From positions 8,578,044 through 8,642,043 of the forward strand of contig NC_081545.1 in the NCBI RefSeq assembly GCF_901000735.1: a stretch of 64,000 bases of DNA, read 5' to 3'. The stretch comes from Corylus avellana (lineage: Eukaryota; Streptophyta; Magnoliopsida; Fagales; Betulaceae). The translations under genes and the position numbers were made by a program. The notes below the pieces were generated by a model. It was not told the origin of the DNA. It saw only the letters and a list, made by a program, of their open reading frames with translations, and made no database searches. Of the stretch, positions 33,574-45,967 are shown piece by piece (position 1 is the stretch's first letter; the number at the start of each line of letters is the position of its first letter).

Positions 33574-34239
33574 ATGGTGAAGGTGGAGCCAGGAAGAAAC
33601 GAGATAAGTGGAAGTTCTGCAAAAACTTCTGGGGTTACAAAGAGAGTGATCATCTTGAAGATTCGTAAGCTAGAGGAGCCGCCGAAGAGGTTGGGTAAGG
33701 TTTTAAAGTCGGTGCCGATCGACCCTGCTGCAGCTTATCGTGAAAAGGTTCGCAAAGAACTGGAGCTGGCGTTTTCCAGAGTTGCGATTGAAGCCGACGA
33801 GGGCGGCGTGAAGCCTGACCCTATTCGAGTTGCCGCTTCTGTAGAGTCGACGATGTTCAGGAAGATTGATTAGTCCAATGGGATTAAAAAGGCCAAGTAC
33901 CGATCGGTGGTGTTCAACCTCAACGACCCAGAAAACCCAGGTTTGCGGCGGAAGGTGCTTCTTGGACAGATCAAGCCGGAGGTGCTTATGACCATATCTC
34001 CAGTGGAGATGGCAAGCCAGAAAAGGCAGCGTCAGAATATCCAAATTTAGTTGAAGTCGCTGAGTAGATGCGTGCATGATGTTGACTTGAAAGAAAAGGC
34101 CTCCACCGACATGTTTCAGTGCAGCCGGTGCCGGGAGCGCAAGTGTAGTTACTATCAACTGCAGACCAGGAGCGCCGACGAGCCAATGACAACCTATGTC
34201 ACGTGCGTAAATTGCGACAACCATTGGAAGTTCTCATAA
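33574..34239 (+). pseudogene. TFIIS-like factor, intronless, two nonsense codons (copy 2)
   Basis: Same architecture as 20066-20731. Here the frame passes the copy-1 stop (CGA at 33826-33828) but is cut by TAG at 33871-33873 and TAG at 34048-34050, where copy 1 reads through (GGT and CAG). The catalytic loop RSADEP and the zinc ligands CSRC/CVNC are intact. The copies were therefore disabled by different mutations, and their common ancestor was open over this region. Confidence 0.85.
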
Positions 34240-36655
34240 TAATTACAAATTTCCATCACTTTCTAGTTTCTTCTTCTTCTTGTCAATGTTTCTCAATTGA
34301 TCAATTCAATTGGGTGCGTCTTGATACTTCATTACATGTAATGTATATATGAAACGTCAATTCTCCTCTGTAATTATATTTTGTTCTTGTGGAAAGCTAG
34401 CTGCCATTTAAGAATCTTAATGCTTGCTAGCTTCAATTCTCCTCTGTAAATGATCAGATCTCAGAGGAATTTTCCTTGCAACATGGGTTATGTTATGTGT
34501 ATGAGATATTCTCAAATTTTCCTTCTTTTGGTTTTAAATCTTAATCACTGTTGCATGTTCTGCAGACGAGCAAAACTTGTCTTGATTTTTCCTTCAAAAG
34601 CAACGAAAGTACTTGAATTGAATTTTAAAAATGCCCCCCCTGAGAGATCGTCTTTTGTAATCAAATTTTCAATATATTATTATAAAAATGCTGTCTTAAT
34701 TGTTGAATGAATATAAACACAGAAAGAATTTGGTTCGCTTGAGTTTACTTGCATCAGTTTTGGCCACTGTTGGAATGTAATGCAATGTTTTAAGACCAAA
34801 ATAAAAGAAGTTTTGGTCTAGAAGTGTACAATTAATCCAATGCAAAGCAAGTTTGGGATTGTGTTTGAGAAATAAAGCTCTTAAGTCAAAAAGTATTTTT
34901 TGGCAAAAATTTCATTTTTAAGCTTTTATCAATGCGCATTTTGGTCATTTTTAGGCTTTTTGGACCTTTAAAAGCGTTTTCAATTTTTCTTTACCAAACA
35001 GATATTTTTTTTTTTCAAACGAACTTTTTGAGTGTTAAATGCACTTTTAGACCCTTAAACGCACACCCAAACATGCCCGCAATCCCGTTACAAAGACTAC
35101 GTTTTTTGTTGCCCTTTTCTTGGCAAGCAGGTTAAGAAACTATTAGACCCAACTTTTTTTTTTCTTTTTCCCTATTTTTACTTATTTTTATTTGACATTA
35201 TATTACTCGAAAGGTATAGCTCAAAACTCCTATAAGAGCACTAACAACAGACTTTCTATAGCTCATTCCCTTCCCTATAGCTCAAGACTCTCTATAGCCC
35301 ATTCACTTCTCTATGTTTAGGAAAAATCTCAAAAAAACCACCAAAAAACACTCATATCAGAAGCTTTAAATATAACCAATATCAAAGGGCATCTACAGTG
35401 TTTCCCAATGCATTATTAAATTATAAAAAATTGATTCTCTCTCCTCTCTCCTTTACATGTCCCAACAATTCTCTCTCATCTCTCCTCTCTCATCTTTCAT
35501 TGGTTGCAATGATAAAAATAAATAGTATTTAATTCATATAGAAAAAAATAAGGAAATCTATTGTAAAGTGTTTTTTGGAGGGAATCAAAAAATATTTTTA
35601 TTCCCTAAATTGAGAAAAAATGGTTGAGAAGCTACTGCTAGTGCTCTAACACTTGAAAGGAAGTTAAATATGTGTTTATGAAAATAACACTAAATATAAT
35701 GGAAGCATAATTAAAGTGAGCCTACTTTGGTCAAATTTTTAACAATACCATCTACTTCTAACTTTCCTCTTTATTTTACTCAAAAAATAAAAAATAAAAA
35801 ATAAAAAAAAACTTTCCTCTTTATTTATTTTTTATTTTTTTCTTGATCACAACCCACACAAAAGGTAAGGGGAATATGATATTCTTTATTTTACTATAAT
35901 TTATATTATATTTAATAGTGTACATAGTATTATATCATTTAAAATTTTTAAATATTAAATAATGCCGCAGTATATTCACGTCGTGACAATATATGTATCA
36001 TTTGATGTGTAAAAGATAGGGCTGGCAAAACGGGTTCACATGTTGTGTTCGTGTCAACCCAATTAACCTGCCAACCCAAACACGACATGTTTACTTAAAC
36101 GGGTGACTCGTTTATGACACAAACTCATTTAGCCTAAACCCCAACCTTAAAACTACGTGTTGTGTTCGTGACGGGCTCGCAGGCTGCGGGTTAAATTGTC
36201 AATTCTAAATTAAGTTAAACTTAAAGTTTATTTAAAAAATAAATAAATTGTATAAATATGTCAACCTGCGAACTCGTTTATGTCAAACCCAAACACAAGA
36301 CGTTTATTAAACAGGTCATAAACAGTCCGTTTATAACTCGAATCCATTTAACCTAAAATCTAACAGTGAAATTATATATCATGTTCGTGTCGGGTTCGCG
36401 GGTTAAATTTTTAGTCCTACATAAGAATGACTTCTAGAATTACTCATTTATTTCAAGTACCAACACATGTCCCTACGAAGAGAGATGGGATTAAGAGCAT
36501 TCACAGCAACTTCCTTCTCATTTTTCCTAAATTTAGGGAACAAAACTACTTTTTGCTTCCCTATTTAAATACACTCCACAATAGCTTCCATTTATATTTT
36601 CCCTACAACATTAAAATATTACTTTTTTTACTTTTTTGAGTTTTTCATATTTATT
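34240..36655. other. 3' flank of TFIIS copy 2, non-coding
   Basis: AT-rich flank, MITE-like 'taagagcactaacaacagac' segment (about 35230-35660), and the 'aacacgacatgt' degenerate repeats (about 36015-36420) holding the empty site of the copy-1 solo LTR. Confidence 0.5.
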
Positions 36656-37366
36656 TAGGGTTAAATACTAAATACCCCTTGGGGTTTGACAACTTTATTT
36701 TGACCCCCCTGGGGTTTAGTTTTTATCATAGGAAGTTCATGTGGTTTTGATAACTGACCAAGTTAGCCTCTNNNNNNNNNNNNNNNNNNNNNNNNNNNNN
36801 NNNNNNNNNNNNNNNNNNNNNNNNNNNNNNNNNNNNNNNNNNNNNNNNNNNNNNNNNNNNNNNNNNNNNNNNNNNNNNNNNNNNNNNNNNNNNNNNNNNN
36901 NNNNNNNNNNNNNNNNNNNNNNNNNNNNNNNNNNNNNNNNNNNNNNNNNNNNNNNNNNNNNNNNNNNNNNNNNNNNNNNNNNNNNNNNNNNNNNNNNNNN
37001 NNNNNNNNNNNNNNNNNNNNNNNNNNNNNNNNNNNNNNNNNNNNNNNNNNNNNNNNNNNNNNNNNNNNNNNNNNNNNNNNNNNNNNNNNNNNNNNNNNNN
37101 NNNNNNNNNNNNNNNNNNNNNNNNNNNNNNNNNNNNNNNNNNNNNNNNNNNNNNNNNNNNNNNNNNNNNNNNNNNNNNNNNNNNNNNNNNNNNNNNNNNN
37201 NNNNNNNNNNNNNNNNNNNNNNNNNNNNNNNNNNNNNNNNNNNNNNNNNNNNNNNNNNNNNNNNNNNNNNNNNNNNNNNNNNNNNNNNNNNNNNNNNNNN
37301 NNNNNNNNNNNNNNNNNNNNNNNNNNNNNNNNNNNNNNNNNNNNNNNNNNNNNNNNNNNNNNNNNN
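36656..37366. mobile_element. Copy-2-specific insertion containing a 595-N gap
   Basis: Copy 1 runs straight through ('catatttatttattttgcat', about 24988-25007). Here 'agggttaaatactaaatacc' starts at about 36657, 595 N follow, and the match resumes at 37367 ('tgcatatgg'). The visible part has 'ccttggggtttgac' and 'cccctggggtttag' repeats of a known plant dispersed-repeat style. Type not identified. Confidence 0.6.
36772..37366. other. Assembly gap (595 N)
   Basis: Run of N, length probably estimated from linked reads. Confidence 0.99.
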
Positions 37367-38566
37367 TGCATATGGAGATGTAAGAGGAGAGATAATGTCT
37401 TCTTGTGATTATAATAAACCATGTGGATTGCTATAGTTGGTTCAACCGTAGCAATTCTAATGTATAAGGAAGATATAGAGAAGCTGCTCTAGATGAGTTT
37501 TTGTGATTTTTTTAGATTTTCCCTATATGTATTAAAGGGAAGTAGTTTTAGGGTAACTGCTGGGAATGCTTTTAGAGCATCTCCAAGAGAATAGACAAAT
37601 CTTTCATAATAGTCAGATTTGACAATTATTAACCTTTTTTCCTCTCCAGCAGAATAGCTATTTTGCAGTTTTTCCTTTTAGTATGAATAATGAATAGGCT
37701 AAATAGTGAATAGACTATTCACTATTCACTCTTATTAGCATATTCACTATTCACACTATAAACTTTGTTTATTATTATTTTTATCTTCATTTCTTCCTTT
37801 TACTCTCTCTTTCTCCCTCTCCTCCTCTTTCTTTCACACTCTTTCCTACATAAAATAATATTTAAATAAAATAGGTATAGTATAATAAAGAATTCGTTGG
37901 AGTGTGTATGAAAAAATGAGTAGCTAAGGTAAAAAATTGTACTTTTTCAGTAGCTATTTTGCTTACTTCTATGGGAGATTTCTACGGGAGATGCTCTTAG
38001 AGCACTTGCAGTAACTTCTCTTTAATTTTTCCTAAGTTTATGGTACAAAACTACTTTTTGCTCCATATGAAAATATATTTCACAATAACTTCCATTACCT
38101 TTCTCTATACCATTAAAATATTATTTCTTTCCAAAATACAAGTTCTTTGCTACTTACCTTCACTTTTTTCACAAAATTTCAACACAATCCATAATTAAAG
38201 GCAAAAAGATGAAAGATGAGAGAGGAAAGAGAAATGTTTATATTAAAATAATGTATAGGGAACTAATTTTTTTTTTTTTTTAAGAAATATAGGGAACTAC
38301 TTTTGGTTTCCTACACAGTACACATTGAGAAACACTGTATCACTCCTTAAGGGTCAATTAAATGTATGAAATTTGATGTGAATAGGTTTTTGTGGTTTTT
38401 TTGAAATTTTTCTTAAATATAAGGAAGAAAATGGTATATAGGGCATCTGGCATGTGCTAGTAGTTCTCTTAATCGAAAATAACAAAACTAGACGACGTCG
38501 TTTATATTGAATCCTATATGCAGTCCGATCTGCTTCTTTCTTGGTCTCTCCCCATTTCCATCGTAA

Positions 38567-38570
38567 CCTT

Positions 38571-38602
<32 letters not shown>
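38567..38602. repeat. (CT)n tract in the probable 5' UTR
   Basis: Pyrimidine run ending about 28 bp before the start codon of the mitochondrial protein gene. Copy 1 has a slightly longer run (about 26190-26220). Confidence 0.7.
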
Positions 38603-38629
38603 CAACGACCCTCGACGAAGCTCAGAGCC

Positions 38630-41600
38630 ATGGCTACTCTAGCGGCGGCTGCAGCTCGTCAAGCCGCGACTCTAACCCGGCTCTCCTCTCCCAAAACATC
38701 GGCTCAAGCCGCCAATCTCATTCACCGGCGCGGCCTCGCCGGGGCTGCTGGTAAATCTCGATGCTTCATGCTTTGATTTCACTTGATTTTCGATCTCATT
38801 GAATGTAGATCATATTTTTCGCTTAGGTCCTGTTTGGTTGCTAAGAAATTTTAGGAAAGAAGGGAATGAAATTAGTGGAAGTGTAATTTAGGTTATTAGA
38901 GACTGAAGAAATCAGCTTAATCCAGCTTGATGATGGAAGATTTATTGACTTTTTCTGTTCGCTGTGGTTGGTTGCTGAGAAAATTTAGGGAAGAAAGGAA
39001 AAGAGAAATTTTGGTCTTTACATGTGCGTGTAGATTAGGTCTTAATGAGTTGAATAACTCAGCTTAATTCATCTTGATATTGGAGATTTTGAGGTTTCTA
39101 CTTTTTCTTCTCTGATTTTGGAAATCTGAGCAAAGCAAAATAAAACAAAATTTGCAGCTAATGTGATCGTGTTTATTTTGCCCCAAAAAATGGAAATTCT
39201 TAGTTTTGATTGCCTAGTTGGAGCATTAAATCTTTGAGATATGGTTCTACTTTATGGTGTATTTGTTGAAGCTCAATGTGGGTGTGGGTGGATAATTTTG
39301 GGAGTCACCAACATCCTATATTCTCACGTAGAGAAAAATGTGATTTTGTCAAGGCAAACTATAAGAAATGTAGACCATGAACCTGATTAATGCTGAAAGT
39401 TTATCAAAGGAAACCATGAAAGATCTGTGTAGTTTTACAATCTATTTGTTTTGATTTGTTTTCTTCTTCTAAGTTGTGTTTGTCAAATGTGAAATTTGGG
39501 ATGTAGAAGCGGATTAGAAACGGAAATAATAAGATGTATGATTTTCTTATGGCAGAGATAGCTTTCCAACCAAAGGAGGTTTCTATTAAGCATATTCTTT
39601 GGCTAGGAATATTTTATTATTGTTTTTTCCTTTTCACATTAATAAATTCCAGATATTATATATGTTAAAACATGTATTACATCACTACTTTTATAATAGT
39701 TATTTAATCTTTTTGTTATGACAAATTGTGAATTAATGAAAATGTATTTCATACTGTAGTGTTTGCTATGCCACATTGACCCCTTTGCACTACTTATGTT
39801 TTGTTTGATTATTGGCAGATCACCATGGTCCGCCTAGAATTAATTTTTGGCAAGACCCAATGAGCCCATCTAAGTGGAAGGAAGAGCATGTGAGTCTTAT
39901 TTTGTGATCAAAATTCAGATAACCAACCTCCAAAAAAAAAAACCTCTACTCTCACTTTCTTCTCTTAGGAAGTTTTGATACTTTTTCTTTTCTAAGATCA
40001 AATTGATGTCATTGCGTTAAACCTTTTGTTTGTAGAAGTTCATTAGAGCTGTTTAGTGAGCCATTGAAGAAACATAAATTACTGGCCATATGCATGGGAA
40101 ACTGTCTTGACTGAATGTTATGCTTTTGCAGTTTGTGATTGTCTCTCTGTCAGGATGGGGCCTACTGATCTTTGGGGGCTACAAATTCTTTACAGGGGGC
40201 AAGGGCAAGAAGGAAGAGGTTCTTCTATATGTTCTTTAACTCGAGTATCATCTTAATTCTTTTATTATGATCTGCTCTAATCATGGGAAATTTGGAGCAC
40301 TGTTATTGTGGTCATTAAAATGAGGGGTCTGTGCAGTGTTGTCTGTCGTTCCGTAAGTAATAAAAGTATGTGATGCATGTTGCTCATAAGTCGTAACCTC
40401 AAGTCAGTTGGTCAGTTCCTTTGGAAATAACATTGTGGTTTTAGCATTTCTGGTATCATATAATATTTATTTATGAGTGTTAAAAAGGAAATTTAATGCA
40501 AAAAGTTTAGTTGAATCGCTCATGGAACACAGTCTCTTATACCTTCTAATGAAAAGATGAACTTTTTTGTGTAGCTTGCAAATAATAGTTAAGTGTAACT
40601 ATTTTTCGGAGTTGTTCTATTACACTTCCTATGTGCTAGAGCTTTCTCCTCTTTATAAGAAAATGTTAATTTTACTTACAAAAAAAAGGAGAGATGGTGA
40701 GGCCATATATATGAGATCTTATTTGAGATGTTTCATAGCCACACACACAAATCAAATTTTACCTTTCTCCTTCTGATCAACCTAGGCTTTTTTAGTTGGA
40801 GAGCTCATCTAGCCAATGCATTTGTGTTTAAAGTTGGAATATTTAGGGGCTACTTCATGTTAGCAGAGCATAGAACAAGGCATGTTGTAAAGTGAGAAAA
40901 TAAAGAGGGACATCATATGAATAGTGAAAGAAGGACTTTTTATTGCATGACATTGTTTTATCTTGTGTACTTTTGAAAGTGGGATATGGCATATGATTAT
41001 TGGATTTCATGTAACAATTCTACCCAATATCAGATGAATTTGGACTATGTCATGCGTACTTTTTTTAAGAACTATTTTTGTAAATGCTCTGAACAAAAGG
41101 TAATCTTCGTATATAGAATTTAATCATGTTCGTTTCTGATCCAAATTATCTCCTTGGTGAAAGTGTGGTTTTGTATATGCCACATCTAGTGTAGTGTGTT
41201 TAAAGGAAATCAACAGAAAGAATACATCCAAATGGCTGTTAGAACACATATTTCCATAGTTTCTGGAGTGCTCAGTGCTCTCCTAGAGCTAGTCATAGAT
41301 CAGGTTCAAGTAGATTTAGGTTGAGACTCTGTGAATAGAGCGCTTTATATCCTGAGCTTCCAAGTTAAAATGCAGCTCACTACTTCTTAAATTTGGTAGA
41401 GGTTTATTTTTGGACCATCCCTGTACCTTGAGCATCTAAAAAGGAAATGATACCTGGATAAATAGAAATCTGTTTAGATTTGGTGAACTTTGTTGGAAAA
41501 GTTCCCTGGCTCAACGGCCAACATGCCTTACTATTTTAGTATTTAGTTTACCTATTTGCACATTGTTTTTGGTATGGTCTTGATATTAATTTTTCCTGAC

Positions 41601-41644
41601 ATGTTCCTGTTTGTTTACAGAAAGTGGCTGAAGCATCACACTGA
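38630..41644 (+). CDS. Small mitochondrial inner-membrane protein, probable plant complex I accessory subunit (P1-like)
   Basis: Four exons join to 100 codons: 38630-38750, 39819-39889, 40132-40218 and 41621-41644, all with GT-AG borders and matching phases. Residues 1-38 form an Arg/Ala/Ser-rich, acid-free presequence (RLSSPKTSAQAAN, then IHRRGLAGAA), typical of mitochondrial import. Then come a short conserved-looking segment (DHHGPPRINFWQDPMSPSKW), one membrane helix (about 65-85, FVIVSLSGWGLLIFGGYKFF) and a Lys-rich tail. From memory it resembles the plant-specific NADH dehydrogenase subunit P1 (At1g67350 type), unconfirmed. The ATG is the first in the transcript region, after a CT tract. 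It is tail-to-tail with the coiled-coil protein gene (565 bp between stops). Exon 1 alone is repeated at 26248. Confidence 0.85.
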
Positions 41645-42209
41645 GAATTGGAGCTTTTAACCACAGAATTTTCCTTGTAATAAGTTGTGGACTTGGATTC
41701 CGCATATTTTGGCGTATCATTTTATTAGTTGAGAAACAATTCTGTTGGCTAGTTATGATCAATCCGTGGTGAATGATCCTGTGATAAAAGTTGGAGGTTA
41801 ATTGCTTTTGTTGGAAGACAACCAACCCTTTTCATTTTGTTGTCTGTTTTCTAGTTATTCCGTCATTTGATGCAGTGGCCTTCGATGTTCTTATAATGTG
41901 AAGCTGTCTTCTTCAGTCCAAATTCTTTTGATAGTGCTTCAGTCAGTCGATTATGGTTGGCCTGAACATAAACTGATAAATACCCCATTACAATACCTGC
42001 TTTCTTCTTAATAGTTTGCCTCCTAGGCTGTATGTGATCATTCTGTTAAACACGTAAGTGACTATGCAGACGATGGGAGCGACACGGTTCGGCGCTGTAT
42101 TCGTGAAATTTTGGTTTATAATATTGTCTCCTATCTGAATTGCTCTCAGAGACACGCAGATACTTTTAACAGTTCTGTTACAAACAAAAGACTTGGACAT
42201 GTTTATCAG

Positions 42210-44688
42210 CTAAAACTCAGACTCATCCGTTTCTTCTTTGTACTCTTCTTCCACATCTGACCTGGATTCCCTGATTAAATGATCATCATCATCTGCTGCT
42301 GCAACTTCCAAATCTTCAGCATCATTTTCTACTTCATCGACATTACTGCTGCTTCTCTGTTGTTGAATGTCACTGGCTACGTGCTCTTCTGGCTGTCTCA
42401 CTTCCTCCAGTGTCTGCTCTCTAGCATCCATTCTCAGAAGCTGGACTTCTTCATTTACAGAAGTATGGGGATTTTTCAACAATGTTTCCTGTCCCTTTAC
42501 CACCTGATTTGTTGCATCAGCCTTCACACCCATGTTTTTCGGATATTTGCCATCTGAAAGGCTGACAACTTTTCCTACTTCCATTGGGTTATTGACTCCC
42601 TCTCTTTTCAGTTTACCCACGTTAGAAATTCTGCTCCTTAATCCAGCTTCATCATCTAGAAAAACTTGTCTACCTCTCTTTCTCACTTCTTCATTGTTTA
42701 CAGCATTCCCATTTTTCTCCAGCCACCGATTCTTCGCGAGCATTCTCCATCTCTTTCCCTTCGTTTTACCCGCATGGCCATGCTTCCCTCTCATTCTAGA
42801 ACTATCTGCCTCTTCTAACTTGACTCCACCCTTGTGAATTTCACGAGGATCCTGGCTGTCATGTTCTTGAGAATCTTCATTTTTATTTCCTTCACCCTCA
42901 TCAATAGGCTCCTCAATAGCATGGCCTCCATTGTTAGCACCTTCATCATGCGATTCCTGAGGCTTCTGCATGCCATCTTCAAGTACTCTTGCTGTAGCCT
43001 CAGCCTCTCGGAAATCATTCAATTCAATTTTGCTTCTATCTTCACTTCTTGTTAAATTTTCACCGCTGATTACAGCGGATTCATGCAGTTTCTCACCCTC
43101 TTCTGCACCCTTGGAGACCTGTGAATTCTCAGTTAAATTCACAGGTGGGCTTGATGGGTCATCTGTACGATGCTTCAAATCCTCGATTTCGGCTTCCTTT
43201 TGCTTCAAGCTTTCCATTAGAGCCATCACTTGAGGATTTTCTTTTCCAGTATCAATCTCTTTCTCTCTTAGCATTTTAATTTCTTTCTGCTTCTCTTCGA
43301 GTGCAGACTCCACGGCTCTTTGTTCATCTTTTAGTGAATCAATAGTAGACTGCTTCTCCAGAATTCTTCTATCAAGCTCCATCTTTTGGGTTCTAAGCGA
43401 ATATATCTTTGCTTTCATCTCTTCGTTCTTCCTTTTCATTTCCTTGGAGTGATCTCTTTCATTCTGCAGGCAAAAGGCCATTGAGATAAGTAATGATCAA
43501 CTTTCAAGCCAACGGTTACCCTCTATCAAAAAAGTAATTGGGTATTAAAAAGTGATTAAATTAATAGGAAAAATTACACTTCTACCAAACTATTACACAA
43601 TTTGCAATGTCTTCCAAAATTTTCAATTTTTGCACTCTATTCTGCTTAACTACCAAATGGATTGCAATGTTCCCTTCCGTTAGGATTTATTATATCCCCA
43701 TCAAATTTATAAAAATACAATTAAACTCTTGCTGAAAAAATTAAAAAAAATTAAAATTTAAAATTTTTTAAAAAAAAATTACCTCTCCCACGATTGTGGG
43801 TTTTTTGTTTTGTTTTGTTTTTCTGATTTTTTGCTCTATTTCGTTTATCTGATTTTTCTTTTTCTTTTTTCGTTTTTTTATGAATTTTTTTTGCTTTCTA
43901 AAACTTTTCTAGTTTTTCCTGATTTATCTTTTTTTTTTTTTTTTTAATATAGAATATATTTTTATCATTATTTCCTTTCAGTTAGGATTTAAAAGAAAAT
44001 CTTAACGAATAAAGGACATTGCAACTAGTAGTTAAGCAGTATATATTGCAAATTGAGTTTTTTTTTTTTTTTTTTTTTTTTTTAATTGAATGAGAAAATA
44101 GTTACAAGGAAATATCCTTCTCATTTTTGATCTGATTGAAAAAGAGAATAAAGAATCCTATGAGAATAGGAACTCCCTCACCTGGTGATGGGAGGGTAAT
44201 CCATCCAACCCGGAACCTCTTTCAAGGGTGACAAAGGGGAGAGAGCCGCCTCCAAGGAGATAGCAATAGAATTACAATATCTAACATTTCTATATCGAGA
44301 TAAACGAAAGGCACTAATTATGAATTTAAGTCTTAATTATTTAATTAGTTCCTCTAGATCTACCGAAAGAACTTCTGCCCCTTCAACTCACTCTGGCGTG
44401 GAAGGAGCATGACAAGTGGAAGCAATGCATGAGCGAGAGAGAGAGAGAGAGAGAGAGAGAGGAGTTGACCTGCAGGAGAAGCTGAAGAGACAAGAGCTGA
44501 TGATCTTTCTCTTTGAGAAGAAGGCTGAAGATCCGCCTCTCTCTGAGCTTGTGGAGCACCATCACCCCAACCAACGCCGCCCCAAATGCAATAAGCAACA
44601 TCAACGCGTATGGCCTTCCTCTATTCCCACCACCACCATTATTTCCCCCATTTCCCTTGTAATATCCCCCCATTGCCATCTCTTTCAA
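42210..44688 (-). CDS. Single-pass membrane protein with coiled coil and acidic tail, 490 residues
   Basis: Two exons: 44688-44470 (73 codons) and 43463-42210 (417 codons plus stop), phase-0 intron with GT-AG borders. The N-terminus is Gly/Asn-rich (GGYYKGNGGNNGGGGNRG). It is followed by one hydrophobic helix at about residues 28-45 (ALMLLIAFGAALVGVMVL) flanked by HKLRERR. A heptad-like coiled coil follows (about 50-165, rich in K, E, L, Q), then a hydrophilic, probably disordered region with a basic patch (GKTKGKRWRMLAKNRW) and a very acidic end (DDDD, EEEYKEETDESEF). The second in-frame Met (residue 4) could also start the protein. Proteins of this shape are sometimes labelled 'micronuclear linker histone polyprotein-like' in plants, a name without functional meaning. 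Function unknown. The intron holds a foldback repeat. Confidence 0.8.
43555..44065. repeat. Foldback element in the intron of the coiled-coil gene
   Basis: 'caatttgcaatgtc' and 'ctgcttaactac', near 43590-43655, recur as complements near 43990-44060 ('gtagttaagcagtatatatt', 'gcaaattgagt'). The centre is T-rich low complexity. Non-coding. Confidence 0.55.
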
Positions 44689-44847
44689 TTCTCTCTCTAT
44701 AACTGAAGAAACTTATAATTTCTTGAAGTCTTGGAAGAAAGGAAAGAAATGGGTCTCTCTCTATTTCCTCCAAAGAGGTTGCTTTGCTTGTATTAGACCA
44801 TATCTATTGGTTGCTTGTCATGTAAAAAGAGCCATGCAACTACTCTA

Positions 44848-44880
<33 letters not shown>

Positions 44881-45551
44881 ATTGAAGAGCGGAGTTACCA
44901 AGGCTGAGGAAGCATGGGAACTGTGTCCAGGCGCTGATCTGGGAACCATTGGCATTTTTATAGACCTTTCCCACGTTCTCATGCCACTTGGGTTTACCAT
45001 AATGCCCTTTTGTTTTATTGAAAATCAACCATTTCAAATCTGTTGATATTGCGTGATTAGTAGTTAACATTTTTTTTTTTTTTTTTTTGAAGTAATTGAA
45101 ATGAGAAATCATTTTAAACACATTATGTCGGTACGTGTGAAATGGGTGTATAGAATAACATTATTATTATTATTTTTTAAAAAATTGGGTCGAATGAAAT
45201 TTTTTAATTCAGTTTACTTATAAAACGTATTTGGGCCTCCAAAATAATTAATTTTTTGCCCAATTAGCAACCAGTAAAAGCCTAATAAAAAGCTCACAAA
45301 AGCCCAAACCGATTTAACCAACCGGTTAACCGATTACTGATATGACCGATAATTTTCAGTTAACATTTCTTATCAGTCGGTAATCGGTTAGGATTTGGTT
45401 AACCGATAGCTTATCGGTTAACCGACCGATAAGCCCATTAACGGGTCCGAACCGACCGATACCAGTCCTATTTTTAATGAATATGACCTTGAAGAATTGT
45501 TTGTACCCATAAGAATTCGAAATTTAGATTTATGGAGATGCTCGAGATTAA

Positions 45552-45588
<37 letters not shown>

Positions 45589-45967
45589 TATTTAATTCCC
45601 TTAAAAGTATTTTAAGCCCAAGTAGCCATCTTTCAAAAGCAACACTAGCCTCCTTCATGTGAGAAACTTGTTGGCTTAGATCCAGAAGAAAGGTGTGTGA
45701 GAAAACTGTTGACAGAAAGGAACTTGCATCCCACGATATCATTATCTCCCATGCGACTACAGCAAGTTAATGCGTTTGCAAGCAGCCCAAATTGCTTCAT
45801 ACTTCTGCTTATGAAGATTACAATTTCTTTTTTCCTCTCTCAAAAACATATACTTCTGCTTATGAGGTGTTTTTTGAGATAGTCTTCCTTTCTTGGCGAT
45901 TTTGGATATGGACCCTAGATGTTGTTTCTTGATTTTTTTTGCCCTGTAATGGGAACATAGTTGTGTA
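44689..45967. other. Upstream region of the coiled-coil gene, non-coding
   Basis: Contains CT microsatellite sequence at about 44848-44880, 'ttaaccgattac' degenerate repeats at 45300-45470 and an (AAT)n microsatellite at 45551-45586. No further gene was recognised. Confidence 0.5.
45551..45586. repeat. (AAT)n microsatellite
   Basis: About 12 AAT units. Confidence 0.9.

Larger units (their letters stand above)
36495..38476. mobile_element. Three MITE-like elements end to end (copy 2)
   Basis: Counterparts of 24837-26096 at about 36495-37572 (interrupted), 37572-37998 and 37996-38476, just upstream of the mitochondrial gene. Confidence 0.6.
31017..39662 (+). repeat. Large repeated block, copy 2, first part
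   Basis: Counterpart of 17322-27280. It lacks the solo LTR of copy 1, has a shortened TRIM, and carries its own insertion at about 36656-37366. Confidence 0.9.

Noticed and set aside
36741..37436. 231- and 219-codon ORFs on both strands
   Set aside because: Almost entirely N. The open frame is an artefact of the gap.
42279..43233. Plus-strand ORFs opposite the coiled-coil gene
   Set aside because: Antisense shadows of a 417-codon exon. Leu/Phe/Ser-rich composition is typical of reversed Glu/Lys-rich coding sequence.
44416..44706. Plus-strand 96-codon ORF
   Set aside because: Antisense to exon 1 of the coiled-coil protein gene, which has a membrane helix, splice sites and a continuing exon.
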